Shown one piece after another: positions 44,787-53,325 of a stretch of DNA of 64,000 nt. The position numbers and the translations under genes were made by a program. Positions within the stretch are counted from its first letter, which is position 1, and every line of letters starts with the position of its first letter. The stretch is from Blastomussa wellsi (taxonomy: Eukaryota > Cnidaria > Anthozoa > Scleractinia > Plerogyridae): NCBI GenBank assembly GCA_947652115.1, contig OX393561.1, positions 46,553,353-46,617,352 on the forward strand. Reading direction: 5' to 3'. The notes beneath the pieces were generated by a model that worked only from the letters and a program-made list of their open reading frames with translations, was not told where the DNA came from and made no database searches.

Positions 44787-45746
44787 TTATACATTTACTA
44801 AATCCCTCATTGGAATCCAACTATTGAAATCATCACTATATCCCTTCCACTTCACTAAAGCTTGTTTCTTTTTATAATCTCTACGAATGACTTTATCAAT
44901 ACGAAAAACATCCTGCTTAGCTTTCAACAACTCAAACTCATAGAAACTTCCCTGAATATCTTCACCTCTGAGATCTTTTACCTTATAAGTTATTGGATTC
45001 GTGTATTGAATCTTATCAACTGTAAACACTTCTTCTGTCCAATTTGGTGTATAACCCTTATCAAATACCTTTCTTTTATACTTAGATATTCTAACCTTAT
45101 CACCTATTTTAAATTTAGGTTTTTGTTTTGATGTTTCCATATCACCATATAGATTAAAATAAACTATACCTTCATTCTTTTTCTTTGATGCCTCAACTGG
45201 AGTCATTTTTATGCTTGAATGTTTTGTGTTGTTGTATTGATTTACTAATTTTGGTAACATATCAAGATATTGTGTATTACCTTGAACAGTGAACTGTTTC
45301 CACATTTTGGATTTAATTGTTCTATTCCATCTATCAACCACTGAGGACTTCTCTTCATTCTCAGTTGAGTACATATGTATCCCATTTTTCTCTAATAAAT
45401 CTTTCACATGTTTGTTATAGAACTCTTTACCCTTATCAACCCAAAGATATTGTGGTTTTCTACCTCCTTTGAATATTGATTTAAATGCTTCAGTTACAGA
45501 TTCACCTTTCTTATCCTTCAATGGAATAATCCAACCATATTTACTGAATACATCAATAACCATTAGAAGATATCGATAGCCTTTATTCCATTTACTAAAC
45601 TGCTGCATTTCAACTAAATCACTTGCCCATATTACATCAATATGATTTGTAATAACACGCCGCCGAGTAAATTTACGATGTATTGGTGTATGTAATTCAT
45701 CTGCTAATTTTACTTGCCAGTTTTCTTCACTCGACGGCTGTTGACG
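44787..45746 (-). CDS. RVE integrase with chromodomain, Polinton B; frame entered without an ATG
   Basis: The core has D in WASDLVEM, D in LWVDKGKEF, and at the third catalytic place VVDRWNRTIK, where Polinton integrases normally have VE, so the triad reads D-D-D. After the SH3-like tail, FRIDKVIRRDYKKKQALVKW and KGYSDDFNSWIP form a chromodomain. The only ATG near the start is at 45606-45608, after the first catalytic Asp and after family-typical HTPIHRKFTRRRVI. Upstream the frame is open only back to an A11 run within the end of the PLA2 gene, where it follows an A_AAA_AAC heptamer in the -1 frame. Translation by -1 frameshifting from the PLA2 frame would give about 319 residues of integrase. 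Confidence 0.85.
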   Translation of the reverse strand, partial: RQQPSSEENWQVKLADELHTPIHRKFTRRRVITNHIDVIWASDLVEMQQFSKWNKGYRYLLMVIDVFSKYGWIIPLKDKKGESVTEAFKSIFKGGRKPQYLWVDKGKEFYNKHVKDLLEKNGIHMYSTENEEKSSVVDRWNRTIKSKMWKQFTVQGNTQYLDMLPKLVNQYNNTKHSSIKMTPVEASKKKNEGIVYFNLYGDMETSKQKPKFKIGDKVRISKYKRKVFDKGYTPNWTEEVFTVDKIQYTNPITYKVKDLRGEDIQGSFYEFELLKAKQDVFRIDKVIRRDYKKKQALVKWKGYSDDFNSWIPMRDLVNV

Positions 45747-46765
45747 TTTTTTTTTTTAACTCCCATACCTAGCTGTTTCCCATGTTGTACATCCCATATG
45801 AATCTATTCCATTTCCAATGATCCTCATATGGTCCACCCACATACCAGTCAGGTCCATGATCTCGTGCCATAATATTGAATACTTCTTGCTGACTCTTTT
45901 TCTCAACTGGTGCATATCCTTGCTTCCTCATCTTTTCTTTTTGTATTTTTCCCTGTTGTCCAGTAATTCCAGCCCAAGCACGTTTAAGAGTGTCTCCACT
46001 TGCAAAATCATCAAATGATTCTTTTGCCCCTTCTTCTTTTATCAATTTTGGTATGACTGAAGAAAGAGTTTTATTTGCTGCAGAATAACCAGGAAGCGCA
46101 TTTAATGCATCCATTACTCCCATACCTAATTTTGACTTAGCTGCTATAGTATTTCTAGCAATTGCATGTCCCCATTGTCTGTCTTTCCATGGAATAGCAT
46201 CAAGAGTTTTAACCATTTTTCTATCAGCTTTATTCTTACACTTTAATTGATCACTTTTTTTCTTATTTCCGCATACTGAATAATCAACATCATGTTGCAT
46301 TGATACAGCATCTGTTTTTCCAGTTGGTTGTTGATATATCTCAAGTATCTGACCAGTGTTTGGATCATACCTAAGTTGCTGTTCTAGAGGGTTTCCAGGG
46401 CCTGTATATCTATGTCCAGGCATAACAAAACCTTTCTTTGGCGCTACTTTTAATATAGCTTTATGAATATCCAATCCAGATCCAGTTTTATACGGGTCGA
46501 TTTTATCAGCTGCTTTATTCATTAGATTGTTTGATAATTCATCAATAACATAATCAATACCCTGATGTGATAATTGTTTAGCTTTTTTATTAATTTTTTT
46601 CTTAACTGTAGGTTCTCTTAAAAACTCAGATGTATAATATCTTCCTTGTTTAACAGCTTGTTGTCCAAGCCATGGAATTCCTTTTTTAATTAATAATTCA
46701 GTTCCAATATCTCCTAATGTGTTTAAAATGCCCGCCCCTAAAGACGGGCTTATTAGTTTCCCTGG
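45710..46765 (-). CDS. Parvovirus-like phospholipase A2 domain protein, Polinton B; frame entered without an ATG
   Basis: From the first ATG (46520-46522) the protein has 270 aa, with a calcium-loop motif YTGPGNPL (residues 39-46) and the active-site QHDVDYSVC (His77, Asp78), as in the PLA2 domain of parvovirus VP1, which damages membranes during entry. The frame is open for 81 more codons upstream with virion-like sequence (LGAGILNTLGDIG; PWLGQQAVKQGRYYTSEF) back to the end of the 171-aa gene, where it joins an A_AAA_AAC heptamer in the -1 frame. The C-terminus is Lys-rich (MGVKKKN) and overlaps the integrase frame. The downstream part resembles other uncharacterised Polinton proteins (GGPYEDHWKWN). 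Confidence 0.8.
   Translation of the reverse strand, partial: PGKLISPSLGAGILNTLGDIGTELLIKKGIPWLGQQAVKQGRYYTSEFLREPTVKKKINKKAKQLSHQGIDYVIDELSNNLMNKAADKIDPYKTGSGLDIHKAILKVAPKKGFVMPGHRYTGPGNPLEQQLRYDPNTGQILEIYQQPTGKTDAVSMQHDVDYSVCGNKKKSDQLKCKNKADRKMVKTLDAIPWKDRQWGHAIARNTIAAKSKLGMGVMDALNALPGYSAANKTLSSVIPKLIKEEGAKESFDDFASGDTLKRAWAGITGQQGKIQKEKMRKQGYAPVEKKSQQEVFNIMARDHGPDWYVGGPYEDHWKWNRFIWDVQHGKQLGMGVKKKNVNSRRVKKTGK
45746..45752 (-). other. Candidate -1 frameshift heptamer A_AAA_AAC between PLA2 and integrase
   Basis: In the PLA2 frame the codons read AAA AAA AAA AAC inside an 11-A run (45747-45757). A -1 slip puts the ribosome into the integrase frame at the next codon, CGT. A stop (TAA) closes the integrase frame just upstream of this run, so no other entry from the 5' side is seen. 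Confidence 0.55.
46730..46749 (-). other. GC-rich hairpin downstream of the first slippery site
   Basis: On the coding strand GCCCGTC, a 6-nt loop and GGCGGGC form a 7-bp stem (one G-U), 15 nt after the A_AAA_AAC heptamer at 46765-46771. Such GC-rich sequence is rare in this A/T-rich element. Stimulators of -1 frameshifting usually start 5-9 nt downstream, so the spacing is longer than typical. Confidence 0.5.
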
Positions 46766-47268
46766 TTTTTTTTAGCTGTTTTCAAATTACCTAATTTTAA
46801 ACCTAATTTTTTAGCGAATTTTTTTGCTTCTCTATCATTTTTGTCAACTTCTTTCATCTCATCGTAAACATTTTTAGGGAGTAATTTTTTTAACATTTCA
46901 TCTTTTTTTTCTTCAGATTTTTGTTTTCTTTTTTCGTTTTTTTCTTTTTCCCACTTATCGAAAACATCTTGATCAAGCGCAACTCTTCCATAATATCTTA
47001 CTTGTTTTTTGCATTGTTCCCAATCACCGAGTGTAGTTCCTTTTGGTTGTGGAACTTTAGAACCACAATATATTTTTGCTTTATTAGTTTCATTTTGTAT
47101 AGCACCACCACTTGTTGTATCAAGCTTCTTGACAAATTGTGTCTTTGTTATTCCACATTCAGCACAAGTACAAAAAAACATTAACCTTCCATTCTTGGCT
47201 TGTTTATAACCAGATGGCTCAACACATTCAGTTTGTTTTTTTTCTTTTACACAATATGATTTTACCAT
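46753..47268 (-). CDS. DUF5679-like Cys-containing protein, 171 aa, Polinton B
   Basis: Begins MVKSYCVKEKKQTEC and has FFCTCAECGITKTQFVKK, the zinc-binding pattern shared with the 47-aa protein of Polinton A. The longer tail includes KGTTLGDWEQCKKQVRYYGR and a Lys/Glu-rich helix. The start at 47268 is 13 bp after the protease stop; a longer frame starting at 47304 would overlap it and looks non-coding. Its last codons (AAA AAA AAC CAG GGA AAC) contain the slippery heptamer leading into the PLA2 frame. Confidence 0.75.
   Translation of the reverse strand: MVKSYCVKEKKQTECVEPSGYKQAKNGRLMFFCTCAECGITKTQFVKKLDTTSGGAIQNETNKAKIYCGSKVPQPKGTTLGDWEQCKKQVRYYGRVALDQDVFDKWEKEKNEKRKQKSEEKKDEMLKKLLPKNVYDEMKEVDKNDREAKKFAKKLGLKLGNLKTAKKNQGN
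46765..46771 (-). other. Candidate -1 frameshift heptamer A_AAA_AAC between the Cys protein and PLA2
   Basis: In the 171-aa frame the codons read GCT AAA AAA AAC CAG, so the heptamer is in the correct phase. A -1 slip continues with CCA GGG in the PLA2 frame, which is otherwise closed by TAA in the same A-run. Confidence 0.55.
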
Positions 47269-47281
47269 GTATACATATAAG

Positions 47282-47815
47282 TTAGATAGTTTTAAAATAA
47301 TCAATGATGAATCTATGATTTACACTTGTATCTGACATATCAAATTTGCTATTATGAATTGTATCAAGAATTGATCTTCCATTTTGTCTCTCAAGTAAAT
47401 AATACAAACACCAATAACCACATAATACTGAATCTCTTTCTTGTATCTCATCTCCAGAATATATTAATTGTTTTCCACTCATGGCCATATATTTACCAAC
47501 CTCAATTGGTATTGCTAATCCAAAACTGTCAAAATATTCACAGAATCTATCAACATTTCTATAAGCTACCCAATGTGTGCCAGGTCCAATATGATTATCA
47601 AGATTAACTATTCCACATTCTTTATTTTTTATTTGTTTTGGTAACTGATCTTTTGCAAATACACCTCTAAAGTATTTTATACCAAGTTGTTTTACCCAAT
47701 TTTTTAGATCATAATTGGATAATGGTTTATTTACAAAATAGATCCGAGAATTGGAATGTTGTTGAATGGGCTGTTTTTGCCTAATAGCAGACCTTTTCCT
47801 TTCTTTTTTTGGCAT
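47282..47815 (-). CDS. Adenovirus-type (Ulp1-like) cysteine protease, 177 aa, Polinton B
   Basis: Processes capsid precursor proteins. The catalytic set is His81 (GTHWVAYRN), Asp96 (EYFDSFG), Gln125 (IQERDS) and Cys132 (SVLCGYWCLYYL), in the order and spacing of adenain. The length fits the family. A basic N-terminus MPKKERKRS precedes the domain. Its first 85 bp overlap the end of the upstream gene in the -1 frame, but it has its own ATG. Confidence 0.9.
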   Translation of the reverse strand: MPKKERKRSAIRQKQPIQQHSNSRIYFVNKPLSNYDLKNWVKQLGIKYFRGVFAKDQLPKQIKNKECGIVNLDNHIGPGTHWVAYRNVDRFCEYFDSFGLAIPIEVGKYMAMSGKQLIYSGDEIQERDSVLCGYWCLYYLLERQNGRSILDTIHNSKFDMSDTSVNHRFIIDYFKTI

Positions 47816-48570
47816 CTTTTTTTTTTTTTCATTCCCATACCAATCATATTCTTATCCCATGATCCAATAAAAGGTGGTGTCTGCCATTGATATGGTAATG
47901 GATAATGTCCTTTTCCTCCTTTATTATCTTTAATCTTTGGTGGAGCAAATATGGGTATTGATCTTCTTGATCTAGTGGTGTTTTCAACTTGTAATCCACG
48001 ACCGGTTAAAGCCTTCAAAACCAGAGGAATTCCAATACTTGCCAACAATGTACCAAGGAAACCACCTGATTGTTTAACTGTTGGTTTTATTCTTACACCA
48101 GAACAAGTTTTTATTCCCTGTTGTATATCTCTCTTTTGTTTTTCAGTTAGAAGATTACTTACTGCTATCAATTTGCTGATATCTCTTGGTTTAATATAAA
48201 ATCCTCCTGATAATTTTTTAACAATTTGACTTGCCCCTTCACTAGCCAATCCTGATAAAGCTGACAATCCTAATGTTTTTCCAATAGTAGGTGCTAACAT
48301 CCTACCAACAGATAGAATAGAGCTCAATAAACTTCCTCCAACTTGTTTTCTGATATTAGTTTTAGAAAGTTTGATATCCATACCTTTTTTCTGTTTTTTA
48401 TTCTTTTCTAATCTATTTTTCACCATCAATGGAACAAAGAGTTTATCACCACCATTGAGAGAATTATGTGTTAGTCTGATAACAACTGCTTCTTTTTTTC
48501 TATATGCATCATTGATGTTTTGTTTTTGATTTTCACTTAGTTTTACATTAATTTCAAAAAGTTCTGTCAT
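47731..48570 (-). CDS. Hydrophobic/basic virion protein (pX/pVI-like), 279 aa, Polinton B
   Basis: Contains Gly-rich amphipathic stretches (VGGSLLSSILSVGRMLAPTI; GGFLGTLLASIGIPLVLKAL), then TRSRRSIPIF and a basic MGMKKKKRCQKKKGKG region, ending in LLLGKNSPFNNIPILGSIL. The Gly-Gly pairs (VGGS, SGGF) look like possible adenain-type cleavage sites, which fits an adenovirus pVI/pX-like precursor made beside the protease. The family link is by analogy. Its 3' end overlaps the protease start; a 13-A run lies at the junction. Confidence 0.7.
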   Translation of the reverse strand: MTELFEINVKLSENQKQNINDAYRKKEAVVIRLTHNSLNGGDKLFVPLMVKNRLEKNKKQKKGMDIKLSKTNIRKQVGGSLLSSILSVGRMLAPTIGKTLGLSALSGLASEGASQIVKKLSGGFYIKPRDISKLIAVSNLLTEKQKRDIQQGIKTCSGVRIKPTVKQSGGFLGTLLASIGIPLVLKALTGRGLQVENTTRSRRSIPIFAPPKIKDNKGGKGHYPLPYQWQTPPFIGSWDKNMIGMGMKKKKRCQKKKGKGLLLGKNSPFNNIPILGSIL

Positions 48571-48598
48571 ATCTTGTATATATTATATGTTATATTAT

Positions 48599-49939
48599 TT
48601 ATGACTTAGATCTTAGTAGAACTTTTCCATCAATAGTTTTCATTTCAACATCCTGTTCATAAAGAACTAAAGCATTGATAGCATAGTTGGCTGCAGCTGT
48701 ATCACTTAGTTCATAATGGAAAATTAATTTTGTCATTCCATCTTTAATATCAATTGGTTGTTTTGTTAAATCAAAGTGAATAAATTGAAAAAGAGATTTG
48801 AAATTTTCTCTATTAAGAAGAGTATCACTTGCATAATTATTAACAGCATGAACATATTTTAAAACATCTCTAAATACACGATTTTGTTCAGTATTTGGCT
48901 TGTATTCATTTTCAGGATATTTCAAACCATTATTAACCTCAAGATAACAACTATTAAGAGTTATATTATTGTTTGATATATTGAAAGTGTTATATAAAAA
49001 TATATTATGTGTTTGTGAATTCTCAGTGCCAGTATTTTGAATAAAAATAAATACATGTCTTGGTCTATTGATTCCAGTTGTAATACGCCATTCACCAGTT
49101 TGTTGTGTTGTTTCATTTTGTTTATACATCTGCTCACGAAGATATGTCCATTCAGTTGAAGTTAAATACTTTTCAAGATATAATTTACCTCCAACACTAT
49201 TAAAAATCATACGAGGAATAATCAACTCCATTTTTGTAATAATTACCCTGCAATCAGTTCCACCAGTTCGCCAAACAAGATTGTTATCACTCTCAATGTC
49301 TAAAACTAACTCAAATCGAGAATTTGGAAGAATTTTATCAAACAAACTCTCAAAAAAGCTGTATCGATTAAGAGGGATTTCAGCATTTACAACAGCGTTA
49401 TTAGTCAGCAATTTATGTCTGGCAGTAAAACCTTCATTATAATCATTTCTTTTTCTTGTATGACCCCTCAAAGCCTGAGTTACATAATCATCTGGGTACT
49501 GATCAAATTCAACAATGTTGGGACCTGTTTTTGTGTCAAGATGGAAAAACTCATTTGATCCTTGACTTTTTACATAACCTTGTGTGTATTCAAGTAAGTT
49601 TTTAATATTTGTTGCATGATTAACTCTTTCACAATTATAAATAGTAACACTATTCATACTCACTACCAATTTTTTGATAAGAGATGAAGCAGAATTTACA
49701 ATTCCAGATTGAACATTAACACCTATATTTCCACCATCAGCTGAAATTTGTAATTTAAAATCAACATTAAACCTGGCATGATACCAATCCAGTGGTCTTG
49801 ATGATCCAGTGTTGTCTACAATAAAAGTATGTCCCGTTTTTGTTTGTGACACTCCATTTCCAGGAGTTTGAAAATTATTATCAGGTTTAAAAACAACGTC
49901 TTCGTATCTGTCTAAATATTTTGGATTTCGATAATTCAT
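48599..49939 (-). CDS. Major capsid protein (double jelly-roll expected), 446 aa, Polinton B
   Basis: Resembles the Polinton capsid proteins widely annotated in invertebrate genomes. Landmarks are GNIGVNVQSGIVNSASSLIK, AEIPLNRYSFFESLFDKILP, NSRFELVLDIESDNNLVWR and TGINRPRHVFIFIQNT. It starts with MNYRNPKYLDRYEDVVFKP. Size and beta-rich content fit. It has no obvious sequence similarity to the capsid protein of Polinton A, evidence for two separate lineages. It lies between the pVI-like gene and the small protein/penton genes, as in a late virion gene cluster. Frame intact. Confidence 0.85.
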   Translation of the reverse strand: MNYRNPKYLDRYEDVVFKPDNNFQTPGNGVSQTKTGHTFIVDNTGSSRPLDWYHARFNVDFKLQISADGGNIGVNVQSGIVNSASSLIKKLVVSMNSVTIYNCERVNHATNIKNLLEYTQGYVKSQGSNEFFHLDTKTGPNIVEFDQYPDDYVTQALRGHTRKRNDYNEGFTARHKLLTNNAVVNAEIPLNRYSFFESLFDKILPNSRFELVLDIESDNNLVWRTGGTDCRVIITKMELIIPRMIFNSVGGKLYLEKYLTSTEWTYLREQMYKQNETTQQTGEWRITTGINRPRHVFIFIQNTGTENSQTHNIFLYNTFNISNNNITLNSCYLEVNNGLKYPENEYKPNTEQNRVFRDVLKYVHAVNNYASDTLLNRENFKSLFQFIHFDLTKQPIDIKDGMTKLIFHYELSDTAAANYAINALVLYEQDVEMKTIDGKVLLRSKS

Positions 49940-49953
49940 ACTATATTATTAGT

Positions 49954-50244
49954 TTAGATAAATCTGCTTCTTTTCGAAAGTAAATCTTTAATTCTTTTAT
50001 TCGTATCTTTATTTCTTCTACTTCGACTTAGAATATTCACTATACTATCACCAGCTTTTTTTTCTACCTGGTTTACATATGGTTTTCCAACTGATGGAAG
50101 ACCTTTTCCTTGTGTTATGTTTTGTATGTTTTTATTGTATAAAACACCTCGATCCTCTATAATATTTTCATCATAAATATGTTTTCGCACATGTCTTCCA
50201 AGATCTTTATCATATCGTAGCTGTAATTCACATTGTCTTATCAT
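49954..50244 (-). CDS. Small basic protein, 96 aa, Polinton B
   Basis: Not recognised. It has charged N- and C-terminal halves with LQLRYDKDLGRHVRKHIYDE at the start and KDTNKRIKDLLSKRSRF at the end. It lies 14 bp upstream of the capsid gene and 21 bp downstream of the penton gene on the same strand, so a small virion or cement protein is plausible. No cysteines of note, no membrane segment. Confidence 0.6.
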   Translation of the reverse strand: MIRQCELQLRYDKDLGRHVRKHIYDENIIEDRGVLYNKNIQNITQGKGLPSVGKPYVNQVEKKAGDSIVNILSRSRRNKDTNKRIKDLLSKRSRFI

Positions 50245-50265
50245 TTATTATATAATAATATTACA

Positions 50266-51054
50266 TTAAATTTCCCTCGATCGTAAAAATAGTTCTATGT
50301 ACCAATCAACTCCATTTAAATCAATTGGAATCCCAGATGAATCAGTGACATAAAACCGCATTGAATTTATAGAATTACCTGATAATGGACTATATGCTAG
50401 AAAATTAGGGTGATAAGTAAATGGAAGAGATCTGACAAGATTTTCAACTGGAATTACAGCTACTGTGCTACCACTTTCTCCATCAGTTATGCTATCCCTA
50501 ACTTTGTCACAGTTAATGTGTATTTCATCTACTCCTCTTGTTATATTTGGAAGATTAGATCCATATTCAGTACTTTTGACTTCTTTGGATTCAAATCCAA
50601 TCAAGTTTCTGAAATCCATGTTTCTAAAATCAACTTCATATTTGTCATTTAATACAATAAGAACTCTGTAGGTTGATAAAACGAAATATATATTGATACC
50701 ATACCTATCTTTATCATCATCATCTTCTTTACTCTCATCAATAAAATCATTATTATTCTCTAATGTTTTTTTAATATATTCATCAATATCATCATAACTA
50801 TACATACCATCAACAAATGTTATTGTCTTCCAAGTGGTACCATTATCAGGACTGTATTTGAATTTGTTATTATTATACTTTTCTCTGATATTATACCAAC
50901 TGTAAGTCATGGATATCATTCTAACAGCTATATCATGCTTCATTTCATAAGGTAGATTAATCTGTCTTGTAAATCCTGTTGTAAAATCATGACTCAAACT
51001 TACTCCATCCTTTTGTCTGTTTTTAGATGCAAATCTTAGTAATATTTCACTCAT
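50266..51054 (-). CDS. Minor capsid (penton) protein, 262 aa, Polinton B
   Basis: A beta-rich protein with IAVRMISMTYSWYNIREKYN, FVDGMYSYDDIDEYIKKTL, FRNLIGFESKEV, DEIHINCDKVRDS and a C-terminal SMRFYVTDSSGIPIDLNGVD. These are the usual landmarks of the Polinton single-jelly-roll penton. Length fits. The protein at 31362-32027 of Polinton A follows the same order of elements. Confidence 0.75.
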   Translation of the reverse strand: MSEILLRFASKNRQKDGVSLSHDFTTGFTRQINLPYEMKHDIAVRMISMTYSWYNIREKYNNNKFKYSPDNGTTWKTITFVDGMYSYDDIDEYIKKTLENNNDFIDESKEDDDDKDRYGINIYFVLSTYRVLIVLNDKYEVDFRNMDFRNLIGFESKEVKSTEYGSNLPNITRGVDEIHINCDKVRDSITDGESGSTVAVIPVENLVRSLPFTYHPNFLAYSPLSGNSINSMRFYVTDSSGIPIDLNGVDWYIELFLRSREI

Positions 51055-51058
51055 TATA

Positions 51059-52582
51059 TTAATAGATCAGATAATTCTTAATCATATCATTCATTTGTTT
51101 ATTTTTTATTACTTTCAACTGATTTAATTTATGTATTATTTTCATGAATTCATCTTTTACAGTTTTGCTATTATTTCCAGCTGACATAGATCCAACAAGC
51201 AGTTCAAGACGTGAAAGTAAATCTTGTGGATTATTATAATATACAACACCTGATCCTAGTTTAGAAAACTTTTTAGAACTTCTGTGAATTGGTATTTGAC
51301 TCAGTTTGTTCAAGTCATTGAATATAGTTCTAGCCAGTTCAGAGTAGTTTTTTCTGCTGTTGAATCTCTTTGTTAGAAGATCAAGCGTGTCAAAGTCACC
51401 TTGTTTGTCATACACTTTATTTCCATTTTTATGAGCTATTACTTTTAATTGACTGAATAATCCAGGAAGATCTATGGTCAGACCTCCATACTGACCATTT
51501 TGTGATATTTTGTAGGCGTTTCTCTTTCTTTGTTTATATAAACCTTTACAAGTTATATTTTCTTTCCTTTTTTGAATTATGTTCATTATAATTTTTTCAA
51601 CATTTTTCATAAGTTTCATTTCTTGATTGTATTTATCTTCATTGTTAAAATTATTGTTTTGAATCTCCTTAATCAACAAATTATATATATCTTGATTTTT
51701 TTTATTAACATTGCTAAGTTCATTTACCATTTCATTGTTATTAAGTGAACTGTAATTATTTGGATCAGTTAATCCATACTTTAACAATACATTTCGCTGT
51801 TCAGCATTTATTGAACTTGTCAAACCAAAATCACCATAATTGTTATCTTTGGGTTTTATTGATTCTTTATCAATTTTAGTTGATGTGGAAGGTTGTTGAT
51901 CAGTAGATGAAGCTGCTTCATAACTCTTTAATACAGAATTATATTTCTGTATTGCCCTCATCTCATTGGTTTTAATTTTTATTATAATTTGATTTTTACC
52001 CTTCCTTTGTGATGATATAGATGTAATTGTTTTTTTTATATCTTCATTATCAGGAATTGTTTTTAATTCAGGATCAAAACCATATTTTTTTATTATTTGT
52101 TTTTCAGCTGCAGTGAATTTTTTGACAAATTCCTCTTTTAGTTGAGATTCCTCTTCTTCTTTTTTTTGAGATTCCTCTTCTTCTTTTTTTTGAGATTCCT
52201 CTTCATCAATTATATCAAGCGTATCAAAATTAGATGGTAAATCAGAAATCCATTTTCCAACACCAGAAACAGATCCTTGGCTTGATAAGATTTCACTTAA
52301 TATATCAACGTGATCTATTAGCTCTTTTTGATTATCTTCTAATTTTTGAATCATTCTATCTTGTCTTTGATCAGCTTTTGTATCACGTTCTTCCCTTTCT
52401 TTTTCTCTTTTAACATCTCGTTTTTCCTGGTAATCGATGGATGGTTTTAATGTTTCTTCTAAAATATTATATTGACTTGTTTTTTGTCTTTCATAATTCT
52501 TAACTATATTACGTGCTTCTATTTTCTTTTCACCAGCTTCAATATTGGATTTAAGAATGCTTTTTAGTCTTTCAAGGTCCAT
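51059..52582 (-). CDS. Long coiled-coil protein, 507 aa, Polinton B
   Basis: Function unknown. The N-terminal 120 residues are a charged helix. Near residue 130 there are tandem EESQKKEEE repeats. The sequence FTAAEKQIIKKYGFDPEL recurs in altered form as INAEQRNVLLKYGLTDPNNY about 110 residues later. The C-terminal third (YGGLTIDLPGLFSQLKVIAH; DTLDLLTKRFNSRKNYSELA) looks globular and contains GGL, a possible protease site. It heads the minus-strand virion cluster; the divergent ATPase gene starts 90 bp away. Confidence 0.65.
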   Translation of the reverse strand: MDLERLKSILKSNIEAGEKKIEARNIVKNYERQKTSQYNILEETLKPSIDYQEKRDVKREKEREERDTKADQRQDRMIQKLEDNQKELIDHVDILSEILSSQGSVSGVGKWISDLPSNFDTLDIIDEEESQKKEEEESQKKEEEESQLKEEFVKKFTAAEKQIIKKYGFDPELKTIPDNEDIKKTITSISSQRKGKNQIIIKIKTNEMRAIQKYNSVLKSYEAASSTDQQPSTSTKIDKESIKPKDNNYGDFGLTSSINAEQRNVLLKYGLTDPNNYSSLNNNEMVNELSNVNKKNQDIYNLLIKEIQNNNFNNEDKYNQEMKLMKNVEKIIMNIIQKRKENITCKGLYKQRKRNAYKISQNGQYGGLTIDLPGLFSQLKVIAHKNGNKVYDKQGDFDTLDLLTKRFNSRKNYSELARTIFNDLNKLSQIPIHRSSKKFSKLGSGVVYYNNPQDLLSRLELLVGSMSAGNNSKTVKDEFMKIIHKLNQLKVIKNKQMNDMIKNYLIY

Positions 52583-52671
52583 ATAATATTAGTTATATTA
52601 ATTTATCTTAATTTATCTTAACTTATCTTAACTTAACTTAAATGATATTAAACTATCTAAACTAATTGTAT

Positions 52672-53313
52672 ATGGAAATACCAAACTATGATAGTGGAAA
52701 GAGATCAGATAATGATTTCAAACAATTATACAGTTACATGCCTGAAAATACATTCAGAATGCTTATAGCTGGTAATTCAGGCTCTGGTAAGACAAATCTA
52801 TTAAGTCATATTTTACAATATCCATTGATATATTATGATCAGATCCATTTATATGCTAAAAATCTTGATCAAGATAAGTATTTTGAGTTAATTGATAAGA
52901 TGAATGGAATAAGTGAATATGTTGGTTATCCAGTGTTGTTAACAAGTAATGATAAAATAATGCCTGTGAGTCAATTAAAAAATACTAATATGCAGAGAGT
53001 TGTTATATTTGATGATTATGTTTGTGAATCTAATCAGAAACCATTGATTAATTATTTCATTCAAGGTAGGCATAAAAACTGCTCTGTTATTTATTTAACA
53101 CAATCTTTTTATGAATGTCCAAAATCTATCAGATTAAATTGTAGTCATTTTTGTCTATATGATTTTCCATCTTCAAGAGAAAGGAATCTGATATCTCAGG
53201 AATTGGGAATTGATAAGGAAAAGTATATTAATTCAACAAAGAAACAATATGATTTCTGTTATGTGGATAAGCCAATGAAAATAGTGAAGAGAAACTTTTA
53301 TGGAAATATCTAA
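52672..53313 (+). CDS. A32-like DNA-packaging ATPase, 213 aa, Polinton B
   Basis: Walker A is GNSGSGKT (residues 34-41) and Walker B is VVIFDD (110-115). A QGRHKNCSVIYLTQSFYECP segment provides the conserved QGRH and T-Q motifs of the family. The start at 52672 is the first ATG; two more upstream codons begin with TTG. Normal length. It heads the plus-strand block. Confidence 0.92.
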   Translation: MEIPNYDSGKRSDNDFKQLYSYMPENTFRMLIAGNSGSGKTNLLSHILQYPLIYYDQIHLYAKNLDQDKYFELIDKMNGISEYVGYPVLLTSNDKIMPVSQLKNTNMQRVVIFDDYVCESNQKPLINYFIQGRHKNCSVIYLTQSFYECPKSIRLNCSHFCLYDFPSSRERNLISQELGIDKEKYINSTKKQYDFCYVDKPMKIVKRNFYGNI

Positions 53314-53325
53314 TCTATTAATATA

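Noticed and set aside
46730..46749. GC-rich hairpin read as a bacterial-type terminator
   Set aside because: The context is eukaryotic and virus-like, it has no T-run on the coding strand, and it lies inside an open frame.
47731..47833. Third slippery site (A13 run and A_AAA_AAG) between the pVI-like gene and the protease
   Set aside because: The protease frame does lie at -1, but it has its own well-placed ATG, so frameshifting is not needed to explain its expression.
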